Of a DNA stretch of 64,000 bases, positions 25,608 to 35,167 are shown one piece after another. Made by a program: the position numbers and the translations under genes. The notes beneath the pieces are model-generated. The model worked only from the letters and a program-made list of their open reading frames with translations, searched no databases and was not told the origin of the DNA. Location: contig NZ_LT855389.1 in assembly GCF_900184735.1 (NCBI RefSeq), positions 71,087 to 135,086 on the forward strand, written 5' to 3'. Within the stretch, counting starts at the first letter, position 1, and the number at the start of each line of letters is the position of its first letter. Source of the DNA: Paucisalibacillus globulus (lineage in GTDB: Bacteria; Bacillota; Bacilli; Bacillales; Amphibacillaceae).

Positions 25608-26810
25608 TTATTTTACTACTCTTCTTACATGACCTGAAAAATGGTTTTTCCAGTATCCAGAGGACATATCAGCAACAGCTAGCCCTGTAGAGTTCTGAGC
25701 ACCAATGAATTTACCATTTCCAACATAAATTCCAACGTGTCCATTTGTCTTGTACGTATTAAAGAATACTAAGTCTCCAGGTCTTATATCACTATAAGAA
25801 ACTTTTGTTCCTGAGTATTGCATTGCTGCAGTGCTTGATGGTAAGGAGACACCAGCTTGTCCATAAGCCCATGAAACGAAACCAGAACAGTCAAATCCAC
25901 CAGGCCCTTTACCAGCCCACACATAAGGAGTTCCTAAATGTGGATATCCAGCATTGATAGCCGTTTGAACTACATTACCAGATACAACAGGCGCACTTTT
26001 CGTTTTTGTTTCTTTCTTACTTAGCGTAGTTAATGAACCATTTGAGCCAGACCCATTAGTTGAACCTGCAACAACTGGGTTAGCCGCAGCATGTTGGGCA
26101 GCAATCTTGCGATTAACTTCTGCTTGTAGAGTAGCTAATCGGCTATCCTCCATTTGTAAATCATCTATTTTAGCTTGTAGATTTTGCTCTTTAGCTTTTA
26201 AGTCACTTTTTCTAGCCTCATTATCTTCTTTTTGAGTTAGGATAGTTTGTTGCATTCCTTCTAGCTCTGTTTGTAATTCAGATAACTCAACAAGTTTCTC
26301 AGCAACCTTAGTTTTATCCGCTTCAAGCTGATCGACTAAATCTTGATCTGATGATGTAATTTTATTTACTGCTGTTACACGACTAATAAAGTCTGTGAAA
26401 CTAGAAGAACCAAAAATCACATCTAGAAAGCCAATATTACCACCATTTTTTTGGTAGTTAACCATACGATTACTTAGTATGTCATAACGCTTTTCAATTT
26501 CTTCTTGTAATTTTGCAATTTCTTCTTCGGTTGTTTTAACTTGTGCATTTGTTTCATCGATCATTTTTTGATTCGATTTTAGAGCACTCTCAACCTCTTT
26601 AATTTTTTCATTTAATTCTTCTATTTCTGTTAGAACTGTTGCAATCTCTGCTTCAGCCTTGGATAGTTTATTTTGAACTTCAGAACGATCATCCTGAATT
26701 TGTTGTAAGTTAGGTTCCGCGTATACAGAATCAACAGCTAAATTACTGGTTACACCAATTACGATTACTGTAGCAATTGTAACGAAAGACTTTTTCACTT
26801 TCTTCCCCAC
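25608..26810 (-). CDS. Secreted CwlO-like NlpC/P60 peptidoglycan hydrolase
   Basis: A 400-residue secreted endopeptidase. A Sec signal peptide (about 1-31, ending VDSVYA) is followed by a long coiled coil (about 35-240) and a Ser/Gly/Asn linker. The C-terminal NlpC/P60 domain (about 285-400) carries Cys in GGFDCSGFVSWAYG, His in NGHVGIYVGNG and a third polar residue further on. B. subtilis CwlO has this architecture and is a DL-endopeptidase needed for lateral wall growth, activated by FtsEX. The start ATG follows TGGGGAAG. Regulation is not readable here beyond a 270-bp upstream region. Confidence 0.9.
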   Translation of the reverse strand: MGKKVKKSFVTIATVIVIGVTSNLAVDSVYAEPNLQQIQDDRSEVQNKLSKAEAEIATVLTEIEELNEKIKEVESALKSNQKMIDETNAQVKTTEEEIAKLQEEIEKRYDILSNRMVNYQKNGGNIGFLDVIFGSSSFTDFISRVTAVNKITSSDQDLVDQLEADKTKVAEKLVELSELQTELEGMQQTILTQKEDNEARKSDLKAKEQNLQAKIDDLQMEDSRLATLQAEVNRKIAAQHAAANPVVAGSTNGSGSNGSLTTLSKKETKTKSAPVVSGNVVQTAINAGYPHLGTPYVWAGKGPGGFDCSGFVSWAYGQAGVSLPSSTAAMQYSGTKVSYSDIRPGDLVFFNTYKTNGHVGIYVGNGKFIGAQNSTGLAVADMSSGYWKNHFSGHVRRVVK

Positions 26811-27082
26811 TTTCTAGACATTCTATTAAACTACTAGATGTTGTCTATGTATACTGTCTATTAAATCTATTACTTTAGTCTTAAAAAGTATAACATCAAT
26901 AAATTTCACTAGTATTATTGTTTTGTTACAAATAGATTTCAAAGTGTAGGACTAGGTATTAAGACTATGATTAAGGAGCACTAAAATGTATTAGAGACAG
27001 CACCCTAACAATCTAATTAGCTTATTGCTAGTGTAGAATGTTAGAGGCTGCCCCCCTCCGCAACCCTATTTAGGGATAAAAC
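26811..27082. other. Intergenic region upstream of the CwlO-like gene
   Basis: AT-rich region of 272 bp. A short imperfect hairpin (CTAACAATCTA/TAGAATGTTAG, about 27006-27045) and a small AACCCTATTTAGGG palindrome near the aceA stop are the only structures seen. The hairpin may terminate aceBA, but its T-tract is poor. No gene found. Confidence 0.5.
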
Positions 27083-28357
27083 CTAAAACTGAGCTTCTTC
27101 CGTAGATCCTTTTAATGCTACAGTTGAAGAAGTTCCTCCTGAAATAACCTGTGCTACTTCATCAAAGTATCCCGTACCAACTTCTCGTTGATGCCTTGTA
27201 GCAGTATAGCCAAATTCTTCACTTTGAAATTCATTTTGTTGCAGTTCGGAATAGGCAGCCATACCAGTCTCTTTATACTTTCTCGCAAGTTCAAACATAC
27301 TATAGTTAAGTGCATGGAATCCGGCTAATGTTACAAATTGGAACTTATATCCCATTTTTGAAAGTTCATCTTGAAAACTCCCAATCTGAGAGTCTGATAA
27401 TTTTTGCTTCCAATTAAAGGACGGGGAACAATTGTATGCAAGTAATTTATCTGGGAATTTTTCATGAAGGGCATCAGCAAACTGTTTGGCCTCTTCTAAA
27501 CTAGGCTCTGCCGTTTCGCACCAGATTAAATCTGCATAAGGTGCATAGGCAATTCCTCTAGCAATTGCCTGTTCAATTCCAGCCTTCGTTCTGAAAAAGC
27601 CCTCTGCGGTTCGCTCACCTGTGATGAATTCACTGTCAGTAGGATCTACATCACTTGTAATTAAATCAGCAGCATTCGCATCCGTTCTAGCAATAATTAA
27701 AGTAGGTGTTCCCATAACATCTGCTGCAAATCTAGCAGCAATTAGATTTCGCACAGCTGTTTGAGTTGGCAGTAAAACTTTCCCACCTAAATGACCGCAT
27801 TTTTTCTCTGATGATAATTGGTCCTCGAAATGCACGGCCGCAGCACCCGCTTCTATCATTGACTTCATTAATTCAAATACATTCAATTGTCCTCCAAAGC
27901 CCGCTTCTGCATCGGCGACAATTGGGACAAACCAATCAATTTCTTCTTCTTTTCCTTCTGAATAATGAATTTGGTCTGCTCTCTGGAGTGCCCGATTTAT
28001 CCGTTTTACAACGGTTGGTACACTGTTTACAGGATAAAGACTTTGATCAGGATACATTTGACCTGCAACATTTGCATCTGCTGCTACCTGCCAACCACTC
28101 AAGTAAATTGCCTTTAATCCAGCTTTAACCTGTTGGACAGCTTGGTTTCCCGTAAGTGCACCTAGAGCTTTGACATAAGAATCACTATTTACCATTTCCC
28201 ATAACTTCTCTGCACCTCTAGTGGCTAATGTATATTCGATATCAATGGAACCCCGTAACCGGATAACATCTTCTGCTGTATAGGGTCTTTCAATCCCTTC
28301 CCAACGAATATTCTCTTCCCAATCCTTTATTAAATTATTTATACGCGAATTACTCAT
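27083..28357 (-). CDS. aceA: Isocitrate lyase
   Basis: First enzyme of the glyoxylate shunt, splitting isocitrate into glyoxylate and succinate. The 424 residues show the TIM-barrel ICL pattern: [37 protein letters not shown] (about 146-182), catalytic loop [11 protein letters not shown] (about 188) and [10 protein letters not shown] (about 316). It overlaps the malate synthase stop by 4 bp and is translated second in the aceB-aceA operon. Expression is expected on acetate or fatty acids, consistent with the fad genes elsewhere in the window. Confidence 0.97.
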   Translation of the reverse strand: MSNSRINNLIKDWEENIRWEGIERPYTAEDVIRLRGSIDIEYTLATRGAEKLWEMVNSDSYVKALGALTGNQAVQQVKAGLKAIYLSGWQVAADANVAGQMYPDQSLYPVNSVPTVVKRINRALQRADQIHYSEGKEEEIDWFVPIVADAEAGFGGQLNVFELMKSMIEAGAAAVHFEDQLSSEKKCGHLGGKVLLPTQTAVRNLIAARFAADVMGTPTLIIARTDANAADLITSDVDPTDSEFITGERTAEGFFRTKAGIEQAIARGIAYAPYADLIWCETAEPSLEEAKQFADALHEKFPDKLLAYNCSPSFNWKQKLSDSQIGSFQDELSKMGYKFQFVTLAGFHALNYSMFELARKYKETGMAAYSELQQNEFQSEEFGYTATRHQREVGTGYFDEVAQVISGGTSSTVALKGSTEEAQF

Positions 28358-29952
28358 AGAGCTTTTCTCCCTTCTTTTATCAATTCCTCATAGGCAGGTA
28401 ATGTTAAGAAGTCAATAAATTCATCATTTTGAACCAAACTTTTGAAAACTTTTGTTGCACTTAATAAAGCATCTTTATTCTGTATAGAATTACCTATCTT
28501 GTAATGCATTTCTTCCACTTCTTCCGCAATAATCTCCTCAACTAAATCACCCGTCACTGGTCTTCCATCCGTTAATATCCCTTTAGGGCACCTCATCCAT
28601 TGCCAAACTTGTGCCCGAGAAATCTCTGCAGTGGCAGCATCTTCCATTAGATTGTTAATAGGAACTGCACCTCTACCTCTTAACCATGCAGCAAGATATT
28701 CGATTGAAACGTTCACATTCGTACGAAGCCCTTCTTCCGTAATATCTCCTACCGGAATCTCTAATAAGTCCTTACTCGTAATATTATTGTCTAGTTTCTT
28801 ATCGACTTGATTGCATTTAGGCATACTCCTATCAAAGATTTCTTTAACAAGAGGTACCATGCCGGGATGAGCGACCCATGTACCGTCATGCCCATCACGA
28901 ACTTCCCTTTCCTTATCTGCTCGCACTTTGGCAAAAGCAAGCTTATTTGCTGTAACATCATTTTTCACAGGAATTTGAGCAGCCATTCCACCGATTGCTG
29001 GTGCATTTCGTTTGTGGCAAGTTTTAATTGCTAATAAGGAGTATGCTCGCATAAACGGTGATTCCATTGTAATAGAAGCACGATCTGGTAATACGATATC
29101 CTTTTGCTGTTGGAATTTCTTAATAAAACTAAAGATGTAATCCCATCTACCACAATTTAACCCTGAAGAATGTTCCCTTAATTCATACAGAATTTCCTCC
29201 ATTTCAAATGCCGCGGTAATGGTCTCAATTAATACAGTTGCTTTAATGGTTCCCTTTGGTATTCCGAGCCATTCTTGAGCAAATATAAACACATCATTCC
29301 AAAGCCTTGCTTCCTGATAATGTTCTATCTTTGGCAAGTAGAAATACGGACCAGTTCCATTCTGGATTAAACTCTTGGCATTATGATAAAAATATAATCC
29401 AAAATCCACCAAACTAGCAGACATCTTCTCTCCATTTACCTCTAAGTTCTTTTCTACTAGATGCCAGCCTCTTGGACGTACAATAAGTGTGGCTGTCTTT
29501 TTATTTAATTTATAAGCCTTTCCATTCTCTGCTGTAAAATCTATCTCTCTACGGATTGCATCACGAAGATTCAGCTGTCCATCGATCATGTTTTTCCAGG
29601 TTGGGGAGGATGCATCCTCAAAGTCAGCCATAAAGACGTTTGCACCTGAATTCAGCGCATTTATAATCATTTTCCGATTAACTGGACCAGTTATTTCTAC
29701 TCTTCTATCCAATAGGTCTGAAGGTAAAGGGTCAATAGTCCAGTTACTATGACGAATATTAGCTGTTTCGCTTAGAAAGTCCAATATATGGCCCTCATTT
29801 AACTGTTGTTGAAATACCTTCCTATTCTCTAACAATGTTAGCCTAACATGGTTAAAGTGAAGATGAAGTTCCGTAAGAAATTCTAATGCCCCGTCTGTTA
29901 GAATCTCTTGTTGATTTGATACATAGCTAGAACAAATAGCTTTGGTCTTCAT
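28354..29952 (-). CDS. aceB: Malate synthase A
   Basis: Condenses glyoxylate with acetyl-CoA to malate. The 532 residues carry the malate synthase A landmarks: [13 protein letters not shown] (about 104), [10 protein letters not shown] with catalytic Arg (about 155), [12 protein letters not shown] (about 260) and [10 protein letters not shown] (about 357). The ATG at 29950-29952 follows AAAGGGGTGTTTAT. It is first of a two-gene operon with aceA. Two near-identical palindromes lie 14 and 44 bp upstream of the start, which suggests dedicated transcriptional control. Confidence 0.96.
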   Translation of the reverse strand: MKTKAICSSYVSNQQEILTDGALEFLTELHLHFNHVRLTLLENRKVFQQQLNEGHILDFLSETANIRHSNWTIDPLPSDLLDRRVEITGPVNRKMIINALNSGANVFMADFEDASSPTWKNMIDGQLNLRDAIRREIDFTAENGKAYKLNKKTATLIVRPRGWHLVEKNLEVNGEKMSASLVDFGLYFYHNAKSLIQNGTGPYFYLPKIEHYQEARLWNDVFIFAQEWLGIPKGTIKATVLIETITAAFEMEEILYELREHSSGLNCGRWDYIFSFIKKFQQQKDIVLPDRASITMESPFMRAYSLLAIKTCHKRNAPAIGGMAAQIPVKNDVTANKLAFAKVRADKEREVRDGHDGTWVAHPGMVPLVKEIFDRSMPKCNQVDKKLDNNITSKDLLEIPVGDITEEGLRTNVNVSIEYLAAWLRGRGAVPINNLMEDAATAEISRAQVWQWMRCPKGILTDGRPVTGDLVEEIIAEEVEEMHYKIGNSIQNKDALLSATKVFKSLVQNDEFIDFLTLPAYEELIKEGRKAL

Positions 29953-29965
29953 ATAAACACCCCTT

Positions 29966-30011
29966 TTGTTATATCACAATAAACTTTTTAACACGTTGTT
30001 ATATAACAATA
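29966..30011. promoter_or_regulatory. Pair of phased palindromes upstream of aceB
   Basis: TTGTTATATCACAATA (29966-29981) and TTGTTATATAACAATA (29996-30011) differ at one base and lie exactly 30 bp apart, about three helical turns. The second contains a perfect 14-bp palindrome. This is a typical arrangement for a dimeric repressor binding cooperatively, but I cannot name the regulator. Confidence 0.65.
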
Positions 30012-30024
30012 TTCCCAAAAAAAA

Positions 30025-30126
30025 TTACTCTTCCTTTTTAGATAAGCAATATTCACATTCAATTGTAAATCCCAGATTCTCGACATAATCGCCACATTCT
30101 GGGCATCTTTCTGTTTTATTATACAT
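30025..30126 (-). CDS. 33-residue YhfH-like zinc-ribbon protein
   Basis: Short reverse-strand frame with ATG at 30124-30126 and GGTGG about 10 bp upstream. The product has two CxxC pairs (CPEC at residues 8-11 and CEYC at 24-27) in a small charged protein ending in KKEE. Spacing and size resemble the YhfH family of tiny Firmicute zinc ribbons, whose role is unknown. It sits just upstream of the aceB palindromes, in the same direction. Expression is not proven, but the paired cysteines and ribosome site argue against chance. Confidence 0.65.
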   Translation of the reverse strand: MYNKTERCPECGDYVENLGFTIECEYCLSKKEE

Positions 30127-30140
30127 AGGAGTCCACCACC

Positions 30141-30184
30141 TTTTATATAACAGGTTTACAATATAATAAATTGTTATGATACAG
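30141..30184. promoter_or_regulatory. Imperfect TATATAACA-type motifs upstream of the YhfH-like gene
   Basis: TTTTATATAACAGG (30141-30154) and TTGTTATGATACAG (30171-30184) resemble degenerate copies of the aceB palindrome and are again 30 bp apart. They lie in the promoter position of the small zinc-ribbon gene. The match is weaker than at aceB. Confidence 0.35.
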
Positions 30185-30230
30185 ACTATGAACTTATTCC
30201 AATTATGATACTAATTTTTTCGCATAAAAA

Positions 30231-30260
30231 AATAGTGAGAGAAATTCCCTCACTATTTTT
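30231..30260 (-). terminator. Terminator after uppP
   Basis: AATAGTGAG...CTCACTATT perfect 9-bp stem with A/T tracts on both sides, a few bases after the uppP stop. It can act in both directions. Confidence 0.9.
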
Positions 30261-30263
30261 CAC

Positions 30264-31097
30264 CTATAAGAAAAAAATTACAATAATTAACACTAACACA
30301 ATGCGATATATTGCAAATGGAGTTAATTTAATTCGATCAATTAGTTTCAAGAAGAACTTTATCGAAATTAACGCAAAGATAAATGCACTAATAAAACCTA
30401 ATATAAAGAATGGAATTGCATCAGCCTCAAAGTACTGCCAGTTTTTCAGTAGTGACAAGAAACTTGCCCCTGCCATTATCGGTACTGCCATAATGAATGT
30501 AAAGTCAGCAGCAGCTCTATGACTCATGCCCACTAAAACCCCACCAGAGATGGTAGCACCAGATCTAGAGAATCCTGGCCATAGAGAGAAACATTGAATT
30601 AATCCAACACTTAGCGCTTGTTTGTAAGTAATTTGATCTACAGATTTTGCTGAAGGGTCTTTTGCAGCATAGCGATCAGCAATTATCATTAAGATCGCTC
30701 CCAATACTAATCCTATTAATACCGTTTCGGTTGAGAATAAGTATTCATCAATATAATCTTCAAATAACACACCAAATACTCCTGCTGGAATTAACCCAAC
30801 TATCACTTGTGATAATTTTAAACGTTGTTTACTAACAACAGCATTTTTATTCAGAATTCGATTGAGTCCTAATAAATCGACAAATCTCTTCCAAAATACA
30901 ACAACTACAGCCAGAATAGATCCCAATTGAATAACGATTTTAAACGTATTGGCAGGATATTTCCCTAAGGACTCTTCCGATTTCAGCCACATATCATCAA
31001 CAAGAATCATATGTCCTGTTGAAGACACAGGAGCAAATTCTGTCAACCCTTCTACCAATCCTAGGATTATTGCCTTAATCATTTCAATAAATTCCAT
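30264..31097 (-). CDS. uppP: Undecaprenyl-diphosphatase UppP (BacA)
   Basis: Membrane phosphatase of 277 residues that recycles undecaprenyl pyrophosphate for cell-wall synthesis; overproduction gives bacitracin tolerance. It has the family motifs ILGLVEGLTEFAPVSSTGHMIL (about 11-32, with the catalytic Glu and PVSSTGH) and LWPGFSRSGATISGGVLVGM (about 175-195). It starts 12 bp after the DedA gene ends, so the two envelope genes are co-transcribed. The terminator after the stop closes the unit. Confidence 0.96.
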   Translation of the reverse strand: MEFIEMIKAIILGLVEGLTEFAPVSSTGHMILVDDMWLKSEESLGKYPANTFKIVIQLGSILAVVVVFWKRFVDLLGLNRILNKNAVVSKQRLKLSQVIVGLIPAGVFGVLFEDYIDEYLFSTETVLIGLVLGAILMIIADRYAAKDPSAKSVDQITYKQALSVGLIQCFSLWPGFSRSGATISGGVLVGMSHRAAADFTFIMAVPIMAGASFLSLLKNWQYFEADAIPFFILGFISAFIFALISIKFFLKLIDRIKLTPFAIYRIVLVLIIVIFFL

Positions 31098-31109
31098 GTG
31101 TATTCCCCT

Positions 31110-31718
31110 TTATTTTCTAATCCTTTTTCTAACAAACATAATCACAAATATAACAATTGCAACCGCAATAACTGCATATGTGATATTAGAGTACATATCC
31201 ATAAATCCTAAAATACTATCCCAATTTTCACCAAGTGTAACGCCAATCATAATAAGAATGATATTCCAAATCAACGTTCCAATTAATGTAAAAGTAAGAA
31301 AGAGGGTAAAGTTCATATTGGACATCCCAGCTGGAATAGAAATTAAACTTCTTATTAGCGGAATCATCCTACAAAATAGTACAGTCCAATAACCGTATTT
31401 GTCAAACCAGCTATCCGCCTTATGGATATCCTCTTTTTTTATTCGGATAATATGGCCCCATTTATCAACAATTTTCTCTAACCGCTCCACATCAATCAGT
31501 AAACCAATTCCATAAAGAATGATAGCCCCTAACACCGAACCACTAGTTGCGGTGATAATGACACCTGTGACGGTAAGTTCAGAATTCGTCGTCATAAATC
31601 CACTGAAAGGAAGAACAATCTCGGATGGTATTGGTGGGAAAACATTTTCAAGTGCCATCATAAAAAATATACCCAAATATCCAAATTGCTCCATAATATT
31701 TGTTACCCATTCATACAT
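31110..31718 (-). CDS. DedA-family membrane protein
   Basis: A 202-residue integral membrane protein of the DedA/VTT family. The N-terminal ALENVFPPIPSEIVLPFSG (about 23-41) carries the conserved acidic and proline residues, and FCRMIPLIRSLISIPAGMSNM (about 115-135) carries the essential arginines of the re-entrant loop. Members of this family recycle undecaprenyl phosphate (UptA group) or scramble other lipids. The co-transcribed uppP gene makes an undecaprenyl lipid role attractive, but this is inference. Confidence 0.88.
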   Translation of the reverse strand: MYEWVTNIMEQFGYLGIFFMMALENVFPPIPSEIVLPFSGFMTTNSELTVTGVIITATSGSVLGAIILYGIGLLIDVERLEKIVDKWGHIIRIKKEDIHKADSWFDKYGYWTVLFCRMIPLIRSLISIPAGMSNMNFTLFLTFTLIGTLIWNIILIMIGVTLGENWDSILGFMDMYSNITYAVIAVAIVIFVIMFVRKRIRK

Positions 31719-31938
31719 GTTATACCCTCACTTTAAAATCTAATCATGTTAAATATCTCTATAAACTTGTCCCTATAAATATAATCAGAGCCTTATAGAA
31801 ATATGCCCACTTTACTATATCTAAAAAAGCATGTATTCGTCTATAGTATTAAAGTTAATATATTGTTGGAAGTAATTGGACAATTTTCCTTGGTTTTGCA
31901 ATACACTATTCATCCAATACATTATAGAAAAAATAAAA

Positions 31939-32244
31939 GAGGCTGGGACATAACTAAAAGTATAAGTTGAAAACCTGAACGTAACGCCACATCAGCTCCG
32001 GAAATATACGGAGACTCCTGCGGGAGGATAGGCATCGGTGAGACCCCGGAAGAGCTTTAGCTCTGAGGAGGCTCACCAGCCGCCCGCGGAAAGCGTAGGG
32101 CATCGGTGAGACCCCGGAAGAGCTTTAGCTCTGAGGAGGCTCACCAGCCGCCCGCGGAAAGCGTAGTATATTTCCGGAGCGGGTCTATGCGCTTTTCATG
32201 TTCGTTCGGATTTTAATCAACTAAAACTCTTTTGTCCCAGCCTC
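31939..32244. repeat. 306-bp GAGGCTGGGAC element with internal 68-bp tandem duplication
   Basis: Terminal GAGGCTGGGAC (31939-31949) and GTCCCAGCCTC (32234-32244) bound a forward type-A core. A 68-bp block starting GGCATCGGTGAGACCCC occurs at 32031-32098 and again at 32099-32166, with no visible difference. Without one copy the element is 238 bp, the same as the crcB insertion. It lies between the DedA promoter and the convergent 3' end of the LLM gene. Confidence 0.93.
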
Positions 32245-32257
32245 TTTTTTAAAAAAA

Positions 32258-33238
32258 CTATTCCATGATAACTTCTGCAAGTAATTCATAAGATTTTTGT
32301 CTCTCAGTATATGTAGGTGTATTTGTTAATATCATAAACTCATCCACCTGGTGTAATTGCTGTAACTCACTTAGTATCCTTTTTACTTCTGAAGGATTTC
32401 CGATAATCATTTTCTGTTTCGCATTTTCGAATTCATCAAGTTGTTCCTTCGTTAGAATACCTTCCATATAATCAGAAGAGTTACTATATTCCCCCCTACT
32501 CCTGCTCCATACAAAGCTTTTCAGTGCTATTTGTTCTGCTTGTTCTGATGTCTCTGCACAAATCACCTGGACTGCCATGATAATCTCTTTAGTCTTCTTC
32601 GGATATTTTTCATTTAAAATAGATTTATACTTAGAAAGGATAGGCTTTGCATCTACTTCACTCATAAAATGGCCAAATGCATAATTCATACCTTTCTCAG
32701 CTGCCAACACTGCACTTTTTTCACTGGTTCCTAGTAGCCAAGGTACTGGTAACACGTCTGGAACAGGGGAGGGTTTTATTGTTGAAAACATATGTCCAGT
32801 CTCAAAATCATCATTCAAGAAGTGAAGTAGTTCATCTAACAGTTCAGGCATCCTGCGTACATTCTCTAGAAAATTACCAGACAATGCAACCGATGACTCA
32901 GCCGACCCACCTGGCGATCTCCCAAGCCCAAGGTCTACCCTATTTGGATACATAGTAGCAAGTAAATTAAACGTTTCCGCTACCTTAAATGGTTTATAGT
33001 GAGGAAGTAAAATAGCACCTGCACCAATTCTAATATTTGTTGTTTGTGCTCCGATCAGTCCTAGCATTACTTCAGGAGCAGGGCATGCAAGACCATTCAG
33101 ATCATGGTGCTCTGCGACCCAATACCGATGATACCCTAATTCATCACCAAGTTTAGCTAGACTTATCGTTTCAAATAACGCGTCTTGAGCAGTTTGTCCT
33201 AATGCTATTGGAACTTGATCTAATATACTTAGTTTCAT
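32258..33238 (-). CDS. LLM-class flavin-dependent oxidoreductase (luciferase-like)
   Basis: A 326-residue TIM-barrel monooxygenase-like protein of the YwcH/YvbT group. The N-terminus LSILDQVPI, the active-site AEHHDLNGLACPAPEVMLG (about 42-60), GAGAILLPHYKPFKVAE (about 72-88) and GLGRSPGG (about 103) are all typical. Substrate is unknown; these enzymes use reduced FMN and oxygen. The DUF1836 gene upstream ends 20 bp before it, so they may share a transcript. Confidence 0.9.
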   Translation of the reverse strand: MKLSILDQVPIALGQTAQDALFETISLAKLGDELGYHRYWVAEHHDLNGLACPAPEVMLGLIGAQTTNIRIGAGAILLPHYKPFKVAETFNLLATMYPNRVDLGLGRSPGGSAESSVALSGNFLENVRRMPELLDELLHFLNDDFETGHMFSTIKPSPVPDVLPVPWLLGTSEKSAVLAAEKGMNYAFGHFMSEVDAKPILSKYKSILNEKYPKKTKEIIMAVQVICAETSEQAEQIALKSFVWSRSRGEYSNSSDYMEGILTKEQLDEFENAKQKMIIGNPSEVKRILSELQQLHQVDEFMILTNTPTYTERQKSYELLAEVIME

Positions 33239-33258
33239 TTTATTGTGCCTACCTTATT

Positions 33259-33834
33259 TTATTCTTCGGATTGATTTAAATTATCCACTAGTTTTTCAGC
33301 CAACCTTCGATAGAAGTTACTCATGTTAATTAACGATGCGATTAATAAAAATTGCTCCAAATACTCGAAATCGTCATCTTCCAACAACGAAATCTCATTA
33401 GCAACCTCTTCCGTAGATTCTTCCACATCTACTAGAAACCGTTCAATCTGGTTATTAGATAGTTTTAAATAACTTTGATAGATCTTTTCAATATCAAAGT
33501 CTTCATCTACAATCTTTTGGTTTAACTTTTCCAATGTAACCTTTATATCATTAATTGAAAGTGCTCCTTTTAATTGATAGATCATGCTTATCAAAATGAG
33601 ATGTTTCTTAGAGTATTTTTTATTCTCTATAGGAAAAAACAATTTTCCCTTCGCGTAATTATTAATCATTGTTTTCGTCAATACTTTATCCTTCTCATTT
33701 CGTTTGGATTGCTCGAGTTTATTTTCAAAAATCTGGATGACTTGATCCATGTATAAATCTAAGTCTGGTATTTCATCTACTATTAGATGATTATCCAAAT
33801 GTAAACCTTCTAGTATTTCATCTATATTTTTCAT
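33259..33834 (-). CDS. DUF1836-domain protein
   Basis: A 191-residue soluble protein. The central part (about 50-140), with TKTMINNYAKGKLFFPIENKKYSKKHLILISMIYQLKGALSINDIK-type spacing, matches DUF1836. That domain resembles a MerR-like DNA-binding helix arrangement with a KxxYxxxHLxLL pattern. A regulatory role is plausible but unproven. Start ATG at 33832-33834. It is upstream of the LLM gene with a 20-bp gap. Confidence 0.78.
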   Translation of the reverse strand: MKNIDEILEGLHLDNHLIVDEIPDLDLYMDQVIQIFENKLEQSKRNEKDKVLTKTMINNYAKGKLFFPIENKKYSKKHLILISMIYQLKGALSINDIKVTLEKLNQKIVDEDFDIEKIYQSYLKLSNNQIERFLVDVEESTEEVANEISLLEDDDFEYLEQFLLIASLINMSNFYRRLAEKLVDNLNQSEE

Positions 33835-33961
33835 TATCTAACCTCTATATGTTTTTAATCTATTATACGGTATTTCCGCTAAAAGTAAACCTTGACTAGA
33901 TGATGTTATGGGTGTATTGTTATACATAGTTATTAAAACTACATGAGGGAGTGTTGTTAAT

Positions 33962-34609
33962 TTGAGCACTTATATTAGAGAACCCATTAATGGTTTCACC
34001 CACCTTTTTGGTGCATTACTTTCCTTTATTGGACTATTAGCATTAGTCATTAAAGCATCGATGGATTACGGTTCGCCATTAGTTATCACAGCTGTCATTA
34101 TTTTTGGGGTAAGTTTAATACTACTTTATTCAGCATCAGCAACGTATCATATGGTAATGGCCAAAGACCACGTGATCGCCTTTTTAAGAAAGATTGACCA
34201 CTCCATGATTTTTGTCTTAATTGCCGGGACTTATACTCCCATTTGCTTAATTAGCCTTGGTGGGACTACAGGTTGGACACTCTTTTTTGTTATTAATGGA
34301 CTAGCATTGCTTGGTGTATTATATAAACTAATCTGGTTTAAAGCTCCTCGTTGGTTATCCACAGCTCTTTATGTTATTTTGGGTTGGATTATTATATTTT
34401 TTAGTCCTGCCTTATTAAAGGTAATTTCATCAACAGGAATGGTTTTATTGCTTCTTGGTGGTATTTCCTATACAGTCGGGGCATTAATATACTGGTTGAA
34501 ACCGAAGTTTTTAGAATTTAAGCATATGGGCTTTCATGAGATATTTCATATTTTTATTTTAGTAGGAAGTTTGTTCCATTTTCTTTGTGTTTATTATTTT
34601 GTTTTATAG
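33962..34609 (+). CDS. Hemolysin III/TrhA family membrane protein
   Basis: A 215-residue protein with seven predicted helices of the PAQR-like HlyIII/TrhA family. It has EPINGFTHLFGALLSF (about 7-22), SATYHM (about 60), FLRKIDHSMIFVLIAGTYTPI (about 74-94) and the C-terminal His-containing GFHEIFHIFILVGSLFHF. The Ser/His/Asp set forms the metal site shared with adiponectin receptors. B. subtilis YqfA/TrhA affects membrane energetics and fluidity. Translation uses a TTG at 33962 behind GAGGGAG. A cytolytic role is not supported. Confidence 0.88.
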   Translation: MSTYIREPINGFTHLFGALLSFIGLLALVIKASMDYGSPLVITAVIIFGVSLILLYSASATYHMVMAKDHVIAFLRKIDHSMIFVLIAGTYTPICLISLGGTTGWTLFFVINGLALLGVLYKLIWFKAPRWLSTALYVILGWIIIFFSPALLKVISSTGMVLLLLGGISYTVGALIYWLKPKFLEFKHMGFHEIFHIFILVGSLFHFLCVYYFVL

Positions 34610-34638
34610 TTGAAGGTAAGTCTACATTCACTGACAAA

Positions 34639-34726
34639 AGGTGAGTCTCGGATAAGATCACAAGGGCGAAGATACTATACTTGCCTTCTTAGCCTTTGTG
34701 CCCCTATCCTTACTAGAGTCTCACCT
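34639..34726. repeat. 88-bp imperfect inverted repeat
   Basis: AGGTGAG...CTCACCT ends enclose CACAAGGGCGAAGA...TCTTAGCCTTTGTG, giving a long imperfect hairpin just after the HlyIII gene. It may act as a terminator or be a decayed small repeat. There is no T-run. The open frame across it shows no coding character. Confidence 0.5.
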
Positions 34727-34750
34727 ACACCTTCCTTACAGCAAAATCTC

Positions 34751-35158
34751 TTATTCTTCAATCAATGTCTGGTAAAAATCAACATCATCAAAGTATTTTG
34801 GAAAGTATACTGGAACATCATTGGTATGTACCATTTTAATTGGATTTCCATTATTTAACTTTTTAACAACTATATCGAATGAGTTATCCTAATTTAAATA
34901 GACATCAATAGATTGATGTTCACCTTCCAATAAATATCTACCGTCCTCTTTCTTTATAACATTCCCTTTATCAACTTCTCTATTATCAATATATTCTACA
35001 AAACTACTATCATCTTGTTGCACGGTAAGTTGTACAAAGTATCCATTTATATCCTCTTCACTCTGGTAAAATCCTTGCAAATTAGGCTGGGGGTGAAATA
35101 CACATCCGCCCAATATTAATAGCACTACTAGAAACATGAGACTTAAGTTTTTCTTCAT
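34751..35158 (-). pseudogene. Small lipoprotein gene with an in-frame amber stop
   Basis: The intact part (34889-35158) encodes 89 residues with a lipoprotein signal (lipobox LILGGC at about 16-19) and no recognised domain. After the TAG at 34889-34891 the same frame stays open for 45 more codons with protein-like content (DNSFDIVVKK ... DFYQTLIEE) and ends at a TAA at 34751. This suggests an ancestral protein of about 135 residues and one nonsense change. It may be a recent pseudogene, a truncated functional form or a sequencing error. It follows the AraC regulator by 9 bp. Confidence 0.68.
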
Positions 35159-35167
35159 GTATTCCTC

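Noticed and set aside
31939..32244. CRISPR array suggested by direct repeats
   Set aside because: The 68-bp units are in immediate tandem with no spacers, occur twice only and lie inside a dispersed element. No cas genes are in the window.
33962..34609. Hemolysin toxin (also considered for 21764-23044)
   Set aside because: Both carry legacy hemolysin names, but motifs place them in the HlyIII/TrhA and CNNM/CBS families, which are membrane homeostasis and ion-transport proteins.
34610..34858. Possible 82-residue plus-strand gene after the HlyIII-like gene
   Set aside because: It crosses an imperfect inverted repeat and the opposite strand carries the continuation of the split lipoprotein frame. 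No ribosome site or recognisable domain.
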